Part shown: positions 10,685 through 21,892 of the stretch, one piece after another
How positions within the stretch are numbered: position 1 is the first letter of the stretch
Layout of the letters: the number at the start of each line of letters is the position of its first letter
The notes under the pieces: model-generated
Told to the model about the DNA's origin: nothing
Databases searched by the model: none
Seen by the model: only the letters and a program-made list of their open reading frames with translations
NCBI GenBank assembly: GCA_027625915.1
Contig: JANTQA010000023.1
Location: forward strand, 7,750,001-7,814,000
Reading direction: 5' to 3'
From: Anaeramoeba flamelloides
Taxonomy: Eukaryota > Metamonada > Anaeramoebidae
DNA length: 64,000 nucleotides
Program-made: the position numbers and the translations under genes

Positions 10685-12169
10685 TTAGAGTTTTTCTTTT
10701 AATAAATTATACAAAACACTTTGGTGATCATTAAGTTGGAAATATTCTGCAGCATCTTTAAATTCGTTCAAAGTGTTTTTGTCGAGCTCCTCGTCAAGTA
10801 CAATTTTGGATGTGTAAAGATACCGAATAAAGATCTTCCAAAATTTGAGTGATCTTTTTGAAAAATCAGTAGACGATTGTTGATCTTCTTTCATACTTTG
10901 AAAAAAGGCTTTAAACATGCCGCACCTGCTAATTAAAATGAATTTGTGTGCTTTGATCGACACTTTGGTTTCCCCTGGGATGATAATTTCAAAATCCTTT
11001 GAGTCGTCGTCATTGAAGAGTTCTAATAATGAGTCTTCCCAAGTTGCAAAGGAAGTCTTTAATTTGTCTTGGATTGCATTTTTGCATTTGTTGAGCGATT
11101 CCTCTTTTAATTTCGTTTGCTTCGCGGACTTGTAGATGTAATGAGATTTGATAAAGGGGTTGGAGATTATCTCTGTACTTCCACCATAAGCCCATTCAAA
11201 AAAGGCTTGTATTTGATCTTTTTTTTGTTTCTTCATCACCCTTGCGAATCTCTTGAAAGACTTCTTCCCCTTGAGCCGGAGTCTTATTTTGAGGAAGGCC
11301 GGATCATACTTGAAACCCTTGATTTCGTCTGTTCCAAATTCTTGGGTGCTAAAATAAGAGAGCAAATCTCTTGAGAGTTGCCTTTGAGGTAAAATTTGGA
11401 GATACCTTTTTTCGACAATTTGATGTACCTCGTTTCCATTTTTTGTGGAAAAGGGATAGTCAAGTGTGCACCCATCAAAGCCAGTCTCGTTGACTTGAAA
11501 GGGAATTACAAATCTGTTTTTCTTTTTATTTAGCTTTTTTTTTTTTATTTGTGTGTCACGCCATTTTTCAAACTCGGGCAATAAGATCTCCGCAGTTATT
11601 TCGTCTTTGTCATAAAGGTCGGGGAAATATAATTTTTTAGAATGGTAAATTTCTGGGTAATTCTTTCCTTGTTTAATTTCTTCTTCTTCCAGATATTGAT
11701 TCGAAAGATAAACGCCTGAAAAATGGTTTGCAATCCATTGTGCTCCTTCTTCTGCATCGTATTTCTGTTGTAAAAAAGAAAAAAAAGATTTATATGTTAT
11801 TGTTTAAAAGAAAAGAGATCAATTTTAAAGAAAATGGAAATTCAATCGAATTTTGAGCCACTTGAAAACTTTTGGGATTGTAGATTTATTCAAATTTTTC
11901 TCTTGGCTTGATTTGAAAAGCTCAATTGAAAAAACAAAGCAATTTGGATTTGACAAAGCAATTTTTTTGCTTTATTTGCTTCCAAGAAAAAGAATTGTAA
12001 ATGCTTGAAATAATTTTGAGAATCTTACAGAATTAATCATATTATTAACCTTATTTATCCATCCCAAATGCTTTTGCAATTGTTCCTCTTTTTCTTTTAA
12101 TTTTTCTTGCAAAAGGGATATTTTTGCTTGTGCGATCTTTAATTGGTTTTTTAAATTTTTGGAATCCAT
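10685..12169 (-). CDS. BTB/POZ-domain protein, two exons
   Basis: Exon 1 (12169-12029) encodes 47 residues starting MDSKNLKNQL. It forms a heptad-like coiled coil (ISLLQEKLKEKEEQLQKHLG) and ends at a GTAAGA donor in phase 0. Exon 2 (11764-10685) follows a TTTTTTACAACAG acceptor and adds 359 residues, giving about 406 in all. The BTB fold is at about residues 290-406: DFEIIIPGETKVSIKAHKFI, then LISRCGMFKAFFQSM, then FWKIFIRYLYTSKI and a final helix ending LKEKL. An earlier piece at about 218-248 (FFEWAYGG) resembles the middle of a second, weaker BTB domain. BTB domains mediate dimerisation and often bind Cul3 ligases; the partner here is unknown. The gene is GC-richer than its surroundings. 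The 264-bp intron carries no recognised element. Confidence 0.85.
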
Positions 12170-12894
12170 TCAAGAAATTTATTCGAGAAGAAGAAAAAAA
12201 AAATGAATGAAAAAAGTGAAAAATCATTTGACTTTGAATACAGATTTTCTTCGAAAAAGGAAATCGTCTTGAAATTTTTAACGATAAAGTTCCTAGTTAT
12301 CTGTGATAGATAAGAAGTTTTTCATCTTCATAGGGGTTTAACCTCCACAAATGATTCGACGAAGTGAAAAGTGTGTTGTTATTGAAGATAAATCAAATTA
12401 ATTAGTCATGTATCAAATGTCTCTAAAAAAACAATTAGCGAATTAGTGGTATTTGTGTTCCTCAATTAAGCAGGATCCTTTTATTCATAAAAAAGTAAAG
12501 AATTTCAGAAAAATGAGTTCATTGTAAGATACCCATTTAAAGGTTAAGTCATCAATACTCAAGACTTGAAAGTTGTAAAATTATGATTCTTAAATTAGTT
12601 AGGGAATGTTGATGAGTTGCTAAAAAATTCATTTTTTTAGAAAAATAGTAAATAATTAACGAATAGATTAAATTGCAAAAATTATTTTTATTAAAGGGAT
12701 TAGTGTCTACCAAATAAAATCCAAATATTAAAGTATGTTGTTATTGGGTGTAATCACATGAGTGAGCCATGGTTCAAATGTAAACAAAACTCGATTAGTC
12801 AAGTAGTGATATTTATGATCCCACCATTAAAAATTATCCATTGTATTACTTTTGTCAAAATTAATCATGCAGAAATGTTTAATCTGTGATCCTA
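12170..12894. repeat. Two degraded arms of long-TIR foldback family F
   Basis: 12290-12480 and 12690-12830 both resemble the arms of the element at 25116-25875: AAGTRTGTTGTTATTG followed by a CA(C/T)ATGAGTGAGCCATGG- or AATCACAT-type tract and a GTGATATTTATG-type tract. They probably mark a further, older copy. No gene was seen. Confidence 0.45.
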
Positions 12895-13420
12895 AATAAA
12901 AAATGTGTGTTTTTTTGTTATAGAAGACCTATACATCAATCGATCAAAGTAACCAACAATAAACCCTAATTAAATATTGTATTGGTTTCTTAGTGTTGTA
13001 TTATTTAAAAAGAAATTCTAAAAATAAAGGATCAAATTGAAAAATTAATCTCAAAAAATAGACTTTAAGATTTTTATAAATTTTTAATATCCAAAAAAAC
13101 AAAAAATTCTAAAAAAACTGAAAAAATTCTGAACTAATTTCCTTCCTAATTTAAAATACAATATAAATACCAAGGGTGTTACTTTCAAAATTGATTTAAA
13201 CTTGGGTATACTATTGGGTATTAAATAGGATGTTGCATTGAAACAAGAAGAAAAAAAAGCAAGGGTTATAATTTGAAACACAGATTATAGTCGTTCTGGA
13301 CACATTATTTTGATAGTTGTTGTTAAAAGCCCAACAATTTCAGAAAAAAATATGAGTTTTGCCACAAATTTAAAGGTTAAAACGCCAATATTAATACTCC
13401 AGAGTTGCAAAATATCTTAC
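12895..13420 (+). repeat. Dispersed repeat R3, copy 1
   Basis: Reverse complement of 29560-30030 over about 430 bp, with only scattered changes (for example AGAAATTCTAAAAATRAAGG and TCAATTTTGAAAGTAA-type tracts). Related stretches lie at 14480-14800 and 37000-37110. The minus-strand frame 13281-13084 and the plus-strand frame at 29602 give similar peptides (FFSSC, NSxPKxKSILKV), but this follows from the DNA match. No coding function is claimed. Confidence 0.65.
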
Positions 13421-14479
13421 TTAATTTTTTTTTGAAATGTAGATTAGTTGATAAAAAAATCATTTTTTTTTAAAAAATTAAATAATAAATGAATAGTTTT
13501 TTTAATAACTTGTTTCCGAAATATTGGAAATGTATTGATGTTAAAATTACTTTTATCGGAAGGTTACAAAATTAACAAATCTTTGGGTTTTAATATTGAT
13601 GGTTATTGATTTAAACTTTGAAATTAAAAAATGTAAAAAAAAGGCTTCTTTTGGAAATTCTAAATATGAATTAATAAATATATGAAAACTATTATTTTGG
13701 GTTTCTGTTTTTAGATTTGGAAAAGGAATTAAAAAAAAAATCAAAATTAAAATTTTGAATATTGTTCATTAGTAAAAAATCTAAATTATTTATTGTGGAA
13801 TAAGATTTCTAATAGATTTTTTAGAGTCACAGAAACTATTTGAGAAGTGGTAAAAATTATATAATTTAAGCCTTATTTCAAAATTAGTTGTACAACTTTA
13901 TTATTATTTTTTTTTTCTTTTTTAATTTGTCCTATTTAAAAAAAAAATGATTATACTATATTTTTATTTGTTAATATGTATTGGTTATTATCTCTAAACA
14001 CTTTAATAAAATATATTATTATAAAAAAAAAAAAAAAAACAATTAAACAAATTTTTTTCAGATGAAAAATCTGCTCTTATTTTTGAAATTTAGCTTAAAA
14101 TTAATCCCATAATTACTAATAAAAGACCCCAAGACTGGTTTGGTTATCTTTCCCATTTGTAATAAGTTTTTATTTATCATTTTATTTCCATTAATTAATT
14201 ATTACCATAATCAGTACTCTCATAAAAGTATGTTGTAATTGAGTTCAAAAAAAAATAATTGAAAAAAAGATTTATTTTTGCAAGTTCTACAATTAAATTT
14301 TAAAAGACAGAAAGATCATTATTTTGGAATCTAGTTTTATATTTGTGTAAAAAATTTAAAAAAAAAATACAACGTGATTTGGCACTTATAAATTGTAACT
14401 AATCAAAATATAAAGTATGAAAAGTTTGATTGGTTTTTCAAAATAAAAAATGTGTTTTTTATTTACCAAATGTTTATTC
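13421..14479. other. AT-rich stretch without a gene
   Basis: Nothing firm was seen. 13560-13740 resembles sequence near 25290-25410 (TTGGAAAAGGAATTAAAAAA in reverse), so part of it may belong to the foldback family. Several runs of 10 or more A or T. Confidence 0.3.
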
Positions 14480-14800
14480 ATTAATAGATCTAAAAACTGC
14501 AATAATGTATATTTATAATGGTATTGATTTCTTAAAGATCTATTATTTAAAAATAAATTCAATAAATTAAGCATTAAATTGAAAATTTTTTCTCAAAAAA
14601 ATAGAGAAAATTGTTTATAAATTATATTTAAAAAAAAACAAAAAATTTCCTAAAAAAATTTAAAATTGTTTGATTCTTACTGTAAATTTTACTTAAAAAG
14701 TCGGATAGTTTACCCACCCGACAAATTGGTTGGAAATAATATGAACTATTGGGTGGTGAAATAAATGTTACATTGGAAAAAGAAGAAGAAAAAAACTGGA
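14480..14800 (+). repeat. Dispersed repeat R3, diverged copy
   Basis: Matches R3 copy 1 at GGTATTGATTTCTTA, the TCTATTATTTAAAAATAAAT tract and the later GAAATAAATGTTACATTGG / AAGAAGAAGAAAAAAA block. More changes and indels than the pair at 12895 and 29560. Confidence 0.5.
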
Positions 14801-16173
14801 TTTTATTTTCGAAGATTGTTCAAATGTTTTCGACTTTTTTGGTCTAATTTTATTTAAGAAACAAAAAAAATGTTTTATTTCTCTGATTGAATAATATTAT
14901 TTTTGTTTAAATAATAATAATTTTTGCCATTAAAATTTATTATAGTATCATTTTTTTTTTTTACTCGGGAACTTGATTTTTTAACAGATAAAATTTTCTT
15001 GGGGATATATACCAATTAAGTAACATTTCCAAAAAAAAAAAAAAAAAAAAAATAGGTTCATTTATTTTTCAGAAAGGATTTAGATGTTTATTTTAATAAT
15101 TCTAATTAATTAGACCAAATAAGTTGTTTAAAAATTATCAAAATTTAAAATTCTTTTGTAATTTTACATTTTTTATTTTTTTTTCAAAACAATGATATTC
15201 CTTGTTTCAAACTCTAAATAATATATATATATATTAGATTTAAATTCCATTGATAAACTTTAATTATGATTCGATCAAATTTTCATTTATTTAATAACTA
15301 GTGTCTCAATTGGTTTTACTTGTTGTGATCTGGATTGGAGTATTACTAAATAATAAAAATAAAATAATAAATTTTTCTTCCAAAATCAAGATGTGACAAT
15401 ATAAAAATAGGAATAATACTTGCTACTTCCAAGGGTTAGCATATGTGATAATAAAAATAATATGTTGTTTTTTTTTTTTTTTTTATCTGTTTGAAAGTGT
15501 TTTTGAATGTTTTTTTTTTTTTTCTTTTTAACAAAATAAAAAAAAATAAGCAATTAAAAATAATAAACTATGAACTTGTATTATTTTTTTTTTTTTCTTT
15601 TTTTTTTTCAATTGTTAGATATTCTTCAACAAACAATTTAACTACCACAATTAGACAAATTGGAAGCTGGTTTTCCAACTAGTTAAAAACAAATGATGAA
15701 GTTCAAGATTTTTTTTTGAATTTCGAAAGGGGTCTATTTATCTAAAAAACAAAACCTAGTATACTCAATAATGCTTGTTTAGCAACAAATTTATTTTTGG
15801 ATAAATTTTTATTGCTGCCCCAATAAATAATTGTTTTTTTTTTTTTTTTTTTTTGATCAAGTGATGTTTATTTTTTTTCTATTAAAGTCTTGTTATGGTG
15901 ATGTTCCATGTGTTTTTTCCAATAATTTAAAATTTAAATTGAACACCAGTGTTAGTGAACTTTTATTTTAAAAAATTAAATTTTGGAAAAGATTTCAAAA
16001 AACCATCCAAAAAAAAAAATATTTCATCCAAACAGTTCGATGTGAAATAAATCGGTTTTATAACCAAAATTTAAAAAAAAAAATATGATTGTTTCAGATA
16101 CAGATGAAAATCCTAAAAACAACAATTATACCTACAGGATTTCAAAAACTAGATTCAAATTTTATAAAAAATA
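14801..16173. other. AT-rich stretch without a gene
   Basis: Mostly homopolymer runs. 15650-15760 (TTTTCCAACTAGTTAAAAAC and a following GATGAAGTTCAAGATTTTTT) has a second copy at 52985-53090. No exon could be supported. Confidence 0.35.
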
Positions 16174-16368
16174 CATTCAGTTCCACTTTTAAGGCACAAA
16201 CTTTCAACGAAATTTAAGGCACAAAAAATCTCAAATTAAGGTACAAATTTTGTAATTTTATTTTTTTTACAATTTATTTTACTAGAATCTTAATTTTGTA
16301 CTTTAATTGGAGATTTTTTTGTGCCTTAATGTTGTTGGATGTTTGTGCCTTAAAAGTGGAACTGGTTG
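16174..16368. mobile_element. MITE family N, 195 bp
   Basis: Flanked by TA on both sides. Ends are inverted: the left reads CATTCAGTTCCACTTTTAAG and the right, reversed, CAACCAGTTCCACTTTTAAG. Each arm goes on with GGCACAAAC and then AAATCTCAAATTAA-type sequence, so nearly the whole element is one hairpin. Four related copies lie in the window. It codes for nothing and would need a transposase acting in trans. Confidence 0.85.
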
Positions 16369-16772
16369 TAATAAAATTTAAAAAGTAGATTAGTCTTTAT
16401 ATATTATAAATAAGTTATCATTTTCTTCTCGTTCGGGATAAAAAGATCACAAAAAAATAACATATCTACAAAGATGATTTAATTAGCAGATATTATAGAT
16501 CAACTTCTTTTAACTTGTTTCCTCTTTCAAGTTTGGTTATTTTCAAATTACGAATTCTGATTTTTTTTTATTCAAAATAAGTTTTTAGGATGGAGGCGAG
16601 AGTTTCTAATTATTAAAATTAGAAGATTTCATCGATAAATGAAATTAGTGAATTTTATGTAGATCAAATATAAAAGCTATAATAATTTTCGAAAAAAGTG
16701 AAAATCAAGAGAGTATTTTAATTATCTAACTCAGTCAATTTGATTTTTTTTAGCAAATAATAATAAAAAAAA

Positions 16773-16851
16773 ATGTCAGTTGAAAATTTCTAGATCAAAT
16801 TGGCCAATGTGGTTGGGTTTGGTAATTTAAAGATAATTTGGGAAATTATAA
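16773..16851 (+). pseudogene. Possible tubulin first-exon remnant
   Basis: After an ATG at 16773 the sequence CAAATTGGCCAATGTGG encodes QIGQCG. Shortly after it, ATTTGGGAAATTATAAG encodes IWEII-S, followed by a GTGAGT donor-like site. This order (QxGQCG, then FWEVIS about 13 residues on) is the conserved N-terminus of beta- or gamma-type tubulins. The spacing is four bases too long for the frame, an in-frame TAG precedes the motif, and no later tubulin exon follows. It is therefore a decayed piece, or a chance match to a short motif. Confidence 0.35.
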
Positions 16852-16856
16852 GTGAG

Positions 16857-17210
16857 TAAAAAATTTCAAAATTATTAAAAAAAATTGGTGGTTTATTTTT
16901 ACATAATTTATTATTTATTTTCCTGTATAAAATTGAAAATGTATTTTTTTTTTTTGTTTGTTTTGAATTTTATTTCGATTAATAGTATTAACAGTCCCGT
17001 TTCAAATAATAACTATTGCAATTGTGTTTATTTCCCAGGGGTGGGCTGATTATGTTTCTCATCGGGTGATATTAAGAATATCAACTATGAGGAAGTATCA
17101 TCGTCATATTTTTTCGAATTCTATAAAATGAACCCATTTCTTTTATCAAAGTGTCTTATGTAACAGTACACTGTACTTTTTTTTTTTTTTTTTATTAATA
17201 TTTTTAACTT

Positions 17211-17213
<3 letters not shown>
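16857..17213. other. Stretch with one coding-like run, unassigned
   Basis: 17014-17130 on the plus strand is open and reads SQGWADYVSHRVIL, then MRKYHRHIFSNS, before a stop. It follows a TTTCCCAG that could be an acceptor. No family was recognised. Confidence 0.25.

Positions 17214-17245
<32 letters not shown>
17214..17245. repeat. (TA)n microsatellite
   Basis: Sixteen TA units. Similar arrays lie at 23027-23049, 23604-23626, 42232-42254, 56799-56824 and 63215-63247. No mobile-element end abuts this one. Confidence 0.95.
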
Positions 17246-17246
<1 letters not shown>

Positions 17247-19032
17247 GGTTTTGTTGATTCAATCCAAATCATGGGTTTAAAGGTGAGTTAAACAAAGAAT
17301 AAAAATCAATCAAAAAAAAAAAAGAAAAATAATTACAAACGCGTAAAAATATTATAAATTTAAAGTTTAAAAAGGTGGAAATAGGAAAATATATTTTTCG
17401 TTTAAATGTTTTAATTGTCAAATACATGTACTTTGAACCCCCCTTGAAAAGAAAACTACCAAATCATGAAATAAGGTTAAAATTGCTTTACATAATTATT
17501 CAATAATTAAATTGGTTCTATTGCAAAAGAAAAAAAAAATTTTTTATCTTTAAAGTTTTTATTTTTAAGTGGTTTTTATTTTGGTTTCTATTGTGTTTTT
17601 TTTTTTTTTTTTGGTGATGTTACGGATTGGAATAATAAAATATTGGTTTTCCTTTCTTGAATGAAACATCATTGGAATCGGTCTATTACTAATTTCAAAA
17701 TTAGTAATGACAATAATCTCATTTATTCTAAGAAAAAAAAAATCAAGAAGAATTCTGTGCCGTGGTTTTACAATTAAAATTTTGTTGAACTATTTGATAT
17801 TGATTTTTTTTTACAATATTATCATATTCTTTAAATGTTTTTATCAAATAATATGAGATAAAAGAAATATTTTTTGAGAATATCTCAACAATTGATCTGT
17901 AAAAAGTCTGAGTTCAGAAACTTATATTGAAAAAAATAATAGTAATCTCAAAAAATGATAATTTTTAGGTAAAAAATATAATTGTAGAAAATCTTAAAAT
18001 GAAAAAAAAATTAGATCTCTATAAAATTTCATTTTATTTTTGGAAAATATAAGTCCCTAACTATTAAAAAAAATCACTTTTGGTCTTTTTGCAGTATATT
18101 TTTAGAATCATAGTGTCAATACATTTTTTCATTTTGAGAGTAAGGCAAAACTTTTAAAAGTAAAGGGCTACGTTTTTATGTGAAAACAGTAAAATAATGG
18201 ATAAAATTGCCCTTGAATAAGTTATGTAATCCAAGTAATATTTGTCCAAGGAGAATTTCTTTTAGAAAAAATGTGAAATTTTCACAATTTTAACAATTTT
18301 CAAAATTTTTACCTTGTTAGATCATGCTAAATTTTGATTTTAATATTTTAGAATCTCCATTTCAACTTTCAGAACTCACACAATTTACTCGAGCTGTTCT
18401 AAATATTTTTTAAAATTACTTTTACAAGTTTGAAATGTTCCAAATTTTGAAATGCACTTGAAAATCCCCAAAAACAATTTTTTGCAATTATTTTTTTTTT
18501 TATTTTCAATTTTCCTTTTCATTGAAAAACAAAGAAACATAATCTAGGTGAAAAGGTAAAGATGAAAAAAATTTTTTTTTTTCTTTTTTTCGTCCAATTT
18601 CTTCCGTGTGAAAATTTTTTTTGAGAATCGAAAGTGATATAACACAATTACTCAACCCTCTCAAGGACGGGAACGTAGTCCCTAAAAGTTAAATATTCTT
18701 TATTATTGTTAAAAAAAAATATTTGAAAAAATTACAGTTACAATATTTATTAAATATATATTTGTAACCTCAATCTATTTTAAATCAAATTTCAAAACAA
18801 AAAAAATTTTAGAATATTAAAAAAAGAGTCAAACCAGAAAACTTTTAAATATCAATCAAAATAACAATAAAAAAAAATAATATTAAAAAAAAAATAAAAA
18901 ACTGAAATTATTAAAATGTTTTTAATTTTTAAAGGCTCTTTATCTTTTTGAGAAGAAAAAGAAATTATTAAATAAATTTATTTTCTTAAAAAAATGGAAA
19001 ATAAAGTTTAAAAATGCAAAAGATGGTTAAAT
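17246..19032. other. Intergenic region 3' of H2B; holds repeat R4 copy 1
   Basis: 17640-18010 matches 53610-53990 through GAAACATCATTGGAATC-type, TCAAGAAGAATTCT and AAACAATTG-GTAAAAAGTC-type tracts (repeat R4). The GC-richer stretch 18650-18690 (TCTCAAGGACGGGAACGTAG) is of unknown nature. No gene was found. Confidence 0.4.
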
Positions 19033-19377
19033 TTAATCATCTTTGTGTGTAGCATTGGAATATTTGGTAACAGCCTTAGTTCCTTCAGAAACAGCATGTC
19101 TAGCAAGTTCACCTGGTAATAATAGTCTTGTTGCAGATTGAACTTCCCTTGATGTGATTGTACCTCTTTTATTGAATCTAGCCAAGTTAGAGGCTTCCAT
19201 TGCAAGTCTTTCAAATACATCCATGACAAATGAATTCATGATCCTCATTGCTTTGTTGGAGATACCAATTTCTGGATGGACTTGTTTTAAGACTTTGTAT
19301 ACATATGTTGAGTATGTTTCTACTCTTCTTTTTCTTTTTTTGGTTTCGTCTTCCTTGTTAACTGTTTTTTTGGACAT
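19033..19377 (-). CDS. H2B: Histone H2B
   Basis: Intronless, 114 residues, ending TAA. A short basic tail ([19 protein letters not shown]) precedes the histone fold [20 protein letters not shown], then [39 protein letters not shown] and [20 protein letters not shown], the H2B signature. The tail is shorter than in animals and plants. The usual C-terminal KYxS motif is present as [10 protein letters not shown], so a ubiquitinable lysine is available. It pairs with H2A in the nucleosome and is divergently oriented to the H2A gene 1.56 kb away. The start is certain because the upstream 100 bases and the ATGTCCAAAAAA context match those of H2A. Confidence 0.97.
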   Translation of the reverse strand: MSKKTVNKEDETKKRKRRVETYSTYVYKVLKQVHPEIGISNKAMRIMNSFVMDVFERLAMEASNLARFNKRGTITSREVQSATRLLLPGELARHAVSEGTKAVTKYSNATHKDD

Positions 19378-19640
19378 TTGAATTGTTATAAGTATTTTGA
19401 AATAAAATAAAAAAAAATGATTTTATTTTTGGTAATTTGAATTTTTAAATTATTTGATTTAGGACAGATTTAAAACTTTGATGAGAATTTGGTTATTATT
19501 AAATAGTCTTCGGAAAGTTTTTAATATTGTGTTAATAATTATTATTTTTTGAATTAAATTTTGTTTTGAAAAAATAATCCAATATTTTTTCGATTTTTTG
19601 ATTAATTATTATAATTTATAAAAACTAAAAGATAAAATAT
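19378..19640 (-). promoter_or_regulatory. H2B upstream region, shared with H2A
   Basis: Read towards H2B, this matches the H2A upstream region (20690-20936). In the 103 bases before the ATG there are about four substitutions and one single-base length change; identity then falls but continues for some 150 bases. Blocks kept in both: ATATTGGATTATTT (contains an inverted CCAAT box), ACACAATAT, CTTTCC, CTAAATCAAATAATTTAAAA and ACTTATAACAATTCAA next to the ATG. It probably holds the promoter and 5' UTR. Confidence 0.75.
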
Positions 19641-20689
19641 TTTAAAGTAGAGGAAACAAATTTGACTAGAACAAATTTGAGAATTAACAAGGATTGATTG
19701 TTAAGAAACTTTTTCAATTTGGAATAAACTTTTTCGAAAAAATTTTAAGAAAAAATTAGTTTGGGTTGACTAAAAGTCTGTTTCAAGATAAGAAAGATTT
19801 GTTTCATTTTTTGATAAAAGTTTACTAAGTAAAAGATCATAGAAACTGAGAACAATCAAATAGAAAAATTGGTAAAGATTCATCCATGTTCATTTATTGA
19901 AAAAGAAAATTTTTTGAAATTAATACTGTTATTTGAATTATCAATGGGAAAGAATATTCACTTCCTTTTTCAGATTTTTTTATAAAAAGAGTTTTCAAAC
20001 AAGTAGGTTTTAATTTGTTTGATCTCTTTTCGAAAAAGGAAATGGAAAATGAACTGAAAATTTATCCCATTTAAAATTTCAATACCAGTAATCAAATTTG
20101 ATAAAATATCATAATAAAATCTTGTTTTTTAGACAAAAAACAAATTTTCCAACACAAACATCTCTAAAAACCAAAACAATTTGTCAATATAAAAAATAAT
20201 TAACAATTTGTCACAATTATTAAAAAAAATTAAACAAATTTCATTTCCAATTGAAATTTTGTGAAAATATCAAATTTAATACAATCAAAATTAATTCGAG
20301 ATTAGGTGTACTAGTTGGTGATCTGTATAGAAGTTTTATTGGATCAATAAGAATAAAATCAGAACAGTTTTTGAAACTCAGGTTTTATTCGATTTTAATA
20401 GAAATTTCATAAACCCAGAAAATACAAAAAAATCACTTTATATATCAAGACGAAATGACCCAATAATGTAATAACCACAAGTGTGGTTCAACGTGAATTA
20501 ATTGACTTTTTTATTACTTGATATTCTTATAAAAAATTGTAAATTTTAGTTTAAAATTTTTAATTTATCAAAATTAATTAATTTTTTGTGATTAACAAAA
20601 TCAGTCAAGATCTTTAAATAAAAGAAAAAAAAAAAACCTTAACTTGATAATAGTTTTGTCTGTTTTCTACTATTTACTTTACCATTAAA
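19641..20689. other. Central part of the H2B-H2A spacer
   Basis: No gene. 19960-20090 (CTTTTTCAGATTTTTTTATA and GATCTCTTTTCGAAAAAGG) resembles stretches at 27100-27215 and 37240-37340, which suggests an old insertion of a dispersed repeat between the two promoters. Confidence 0.4.
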
Positions 20690-20936
20690 AATAAAAGAAT
20701 AAATAACATCAAAAAAAAAAAATCAGAAAAATATTGGATTATTTAACAAAAAAATTTAATTCCAAAAAATATCAATTAATTACACAATATAAAATACTTT
20801 CCTAAAACTGTTTAAAAATACCCAAAGAAAATACCAAAGTTTAAAATCTATTCTAAATCAAATAATTTAAAAATTCAAATTACCAAAAACAAAATCATTT
20901 TTTTTTATTTATTTCAAAATACTTATAACAATTCAA
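20690..20936 (+). promoter_or_regulatory. H2A upstream region, shared with H2B
   Basis: Partner of 19378-19640 in inverted orientation. The final 63 bases, from TCAAATTACCAAAAACAAAA to the ATG, differ from the H2B side by one substitution and one T. The conserved blocks are candidates for the histone promoter elements of this organism. No obvious TATA box can be singled out in such AT-rich DNA. Confidence 0.75.
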
Positions 20937-21323
20937 ATGTCCAAAAAAGCAAAGAAAGGCGAAAAGAAACCAAAAGCAAAACCAGTTTCAAGATCATTCA
21001 AAGCTGGTCTTCAATTCCCTGTTGGTCGTATCCATAGACATTTAAGAGAAGGAAAATACGCTAACAGAGTTGGTGCTGGTGCACCAGTTTACATGGCAGC
21101 CGTTCTTGAATACCTAACTGCAGAATTACTTGAATTGGCAGGAAACGCAGCTATTGATAACAAAAAGCAAAGAATCCTCCCAAGACATGTCCAATTAGCT
21201 ATCAAATCTGATGACGAACTTGGTAAATTACTTGACGGTGTTACAATCCATGAAGGTGGTGTCATTCCATTTATCCATGAAGCCTTAAGACCAAAAAAGA
21301 AAGAAGGATCCGAAAAAAATTAA
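20937..21323 (+). CDS. H2A: Histone H2A
   Basis: Intronless, 128 residues, ending TAA. Basic tail, then [60 protein letters not shown] and [20 protein letters not shown], the canonical H2A fold. Acidic-patch residues ([22 protein letters not shown]) are kept. The C-terminus ([19 protein letters not shown]) lacks the SQ(E/D)-hydrophobic motif, so it is not an H2A.X type. The loop and docking regions are those of core H2A rather than H2A.Z. It is divergent from H2B and very probably co-regulated through the matching upstream regions. Confidence 0.98.
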   Translation: MSKKAKKGEKKPKAKPVSRSFKAGLQFPVGRIHRHLREGKYANRVGAGAPVYMAAVLEYLTAELLELAGNAAIDNKKQRILPRHVQLAIKSDDELGKLLDGVTIHEGGVIPFIHEALRPKKKEGSEKN

Positions 21324-21676
21324 ATTGATTTAAATCAATAGTTCAATTCACTACCATACTTTTTTTATTGTGATTAAATTAAATCAAATCATTTATCAAT
21401 TTTATAAATAGTTTTTTTTTTTTGTTTTATTTTATTTATTTTTGAATGCAAGAAAGTAGTTTATATAACAACCGAAAAATTTGGAAATTTTCACAAAACA
21501 AATTTCAAATAATCTCAAACTTACCCAGTATTTCTTAACCATAATTATATTATTAAAATTTAGCCTTAAAGGTCAAATCATTACAATTAAAAATGATTGT
21601 CTGGAATGAAAAAAAAAAACTTTTTTGGAATTTTTTGGAGGACCTAATACAAATTCAAAACCCAATCAACATGTAA
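21324..21676. other. H2A 3' flank
   Basis: No gene. An animal-type histone stem-loop with an ACCCA flank was not found after the stop, so the transcript is probably polyadenylated. Confidence 0.3.
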
Positions 21677-21892
21677 TTTACCACCTATCTCCAAAAATCA
21701 ACAACTAAAGATGAGGACATTTTTAGAAAAAAACGCCAAAGAGCGACTCTCAATTTCGAATTTGAATGGTCAGATTATATAATTTTGAAAAGAACTATGG
21801 AAGTTAAGAAATGTCACTCTACAACACTTTTTCTGATCTTGAAGATTTTTTTATTCATTTTTTTCTTTTCACTTGAGTTATTTTTATCGTAA
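21677..21892 (+). other. Unassigned open coding-like stretch
   Basis: Open for 71 codons but with no early ATG. The first half is charged and protein-like (TTKDEDIFRKKRQRATLNFE, then FEWSDYIILKRTMEVKKCHS); the last 25 residues are strongly hydrophobic. It could be an exon of an unknown gene or a fragment. No flanking exons were found and no family recognised. Confidence 0.25.

Noticed and set aside
10917-11478. Several frames overlapping the BTB gene on both strands
   Set aside because: Shadows of the well-supported BTB exon in other frames.
12770-12785. GGTTCAAATG, like a tRNA T-loop
   Set aside because: The same word recurs near 25785 in the foldback element. No cloverleaf arms flank it.
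13084-13281. Peptide resembling that at 29602-29826
   Set aside because: The resemblance comes from R3 DNA copies in opposite orientation; other copies do not keep the frame.
19008-19381. Overlapping frames at H2B
   Set aside because: Shadows of the histone frame.
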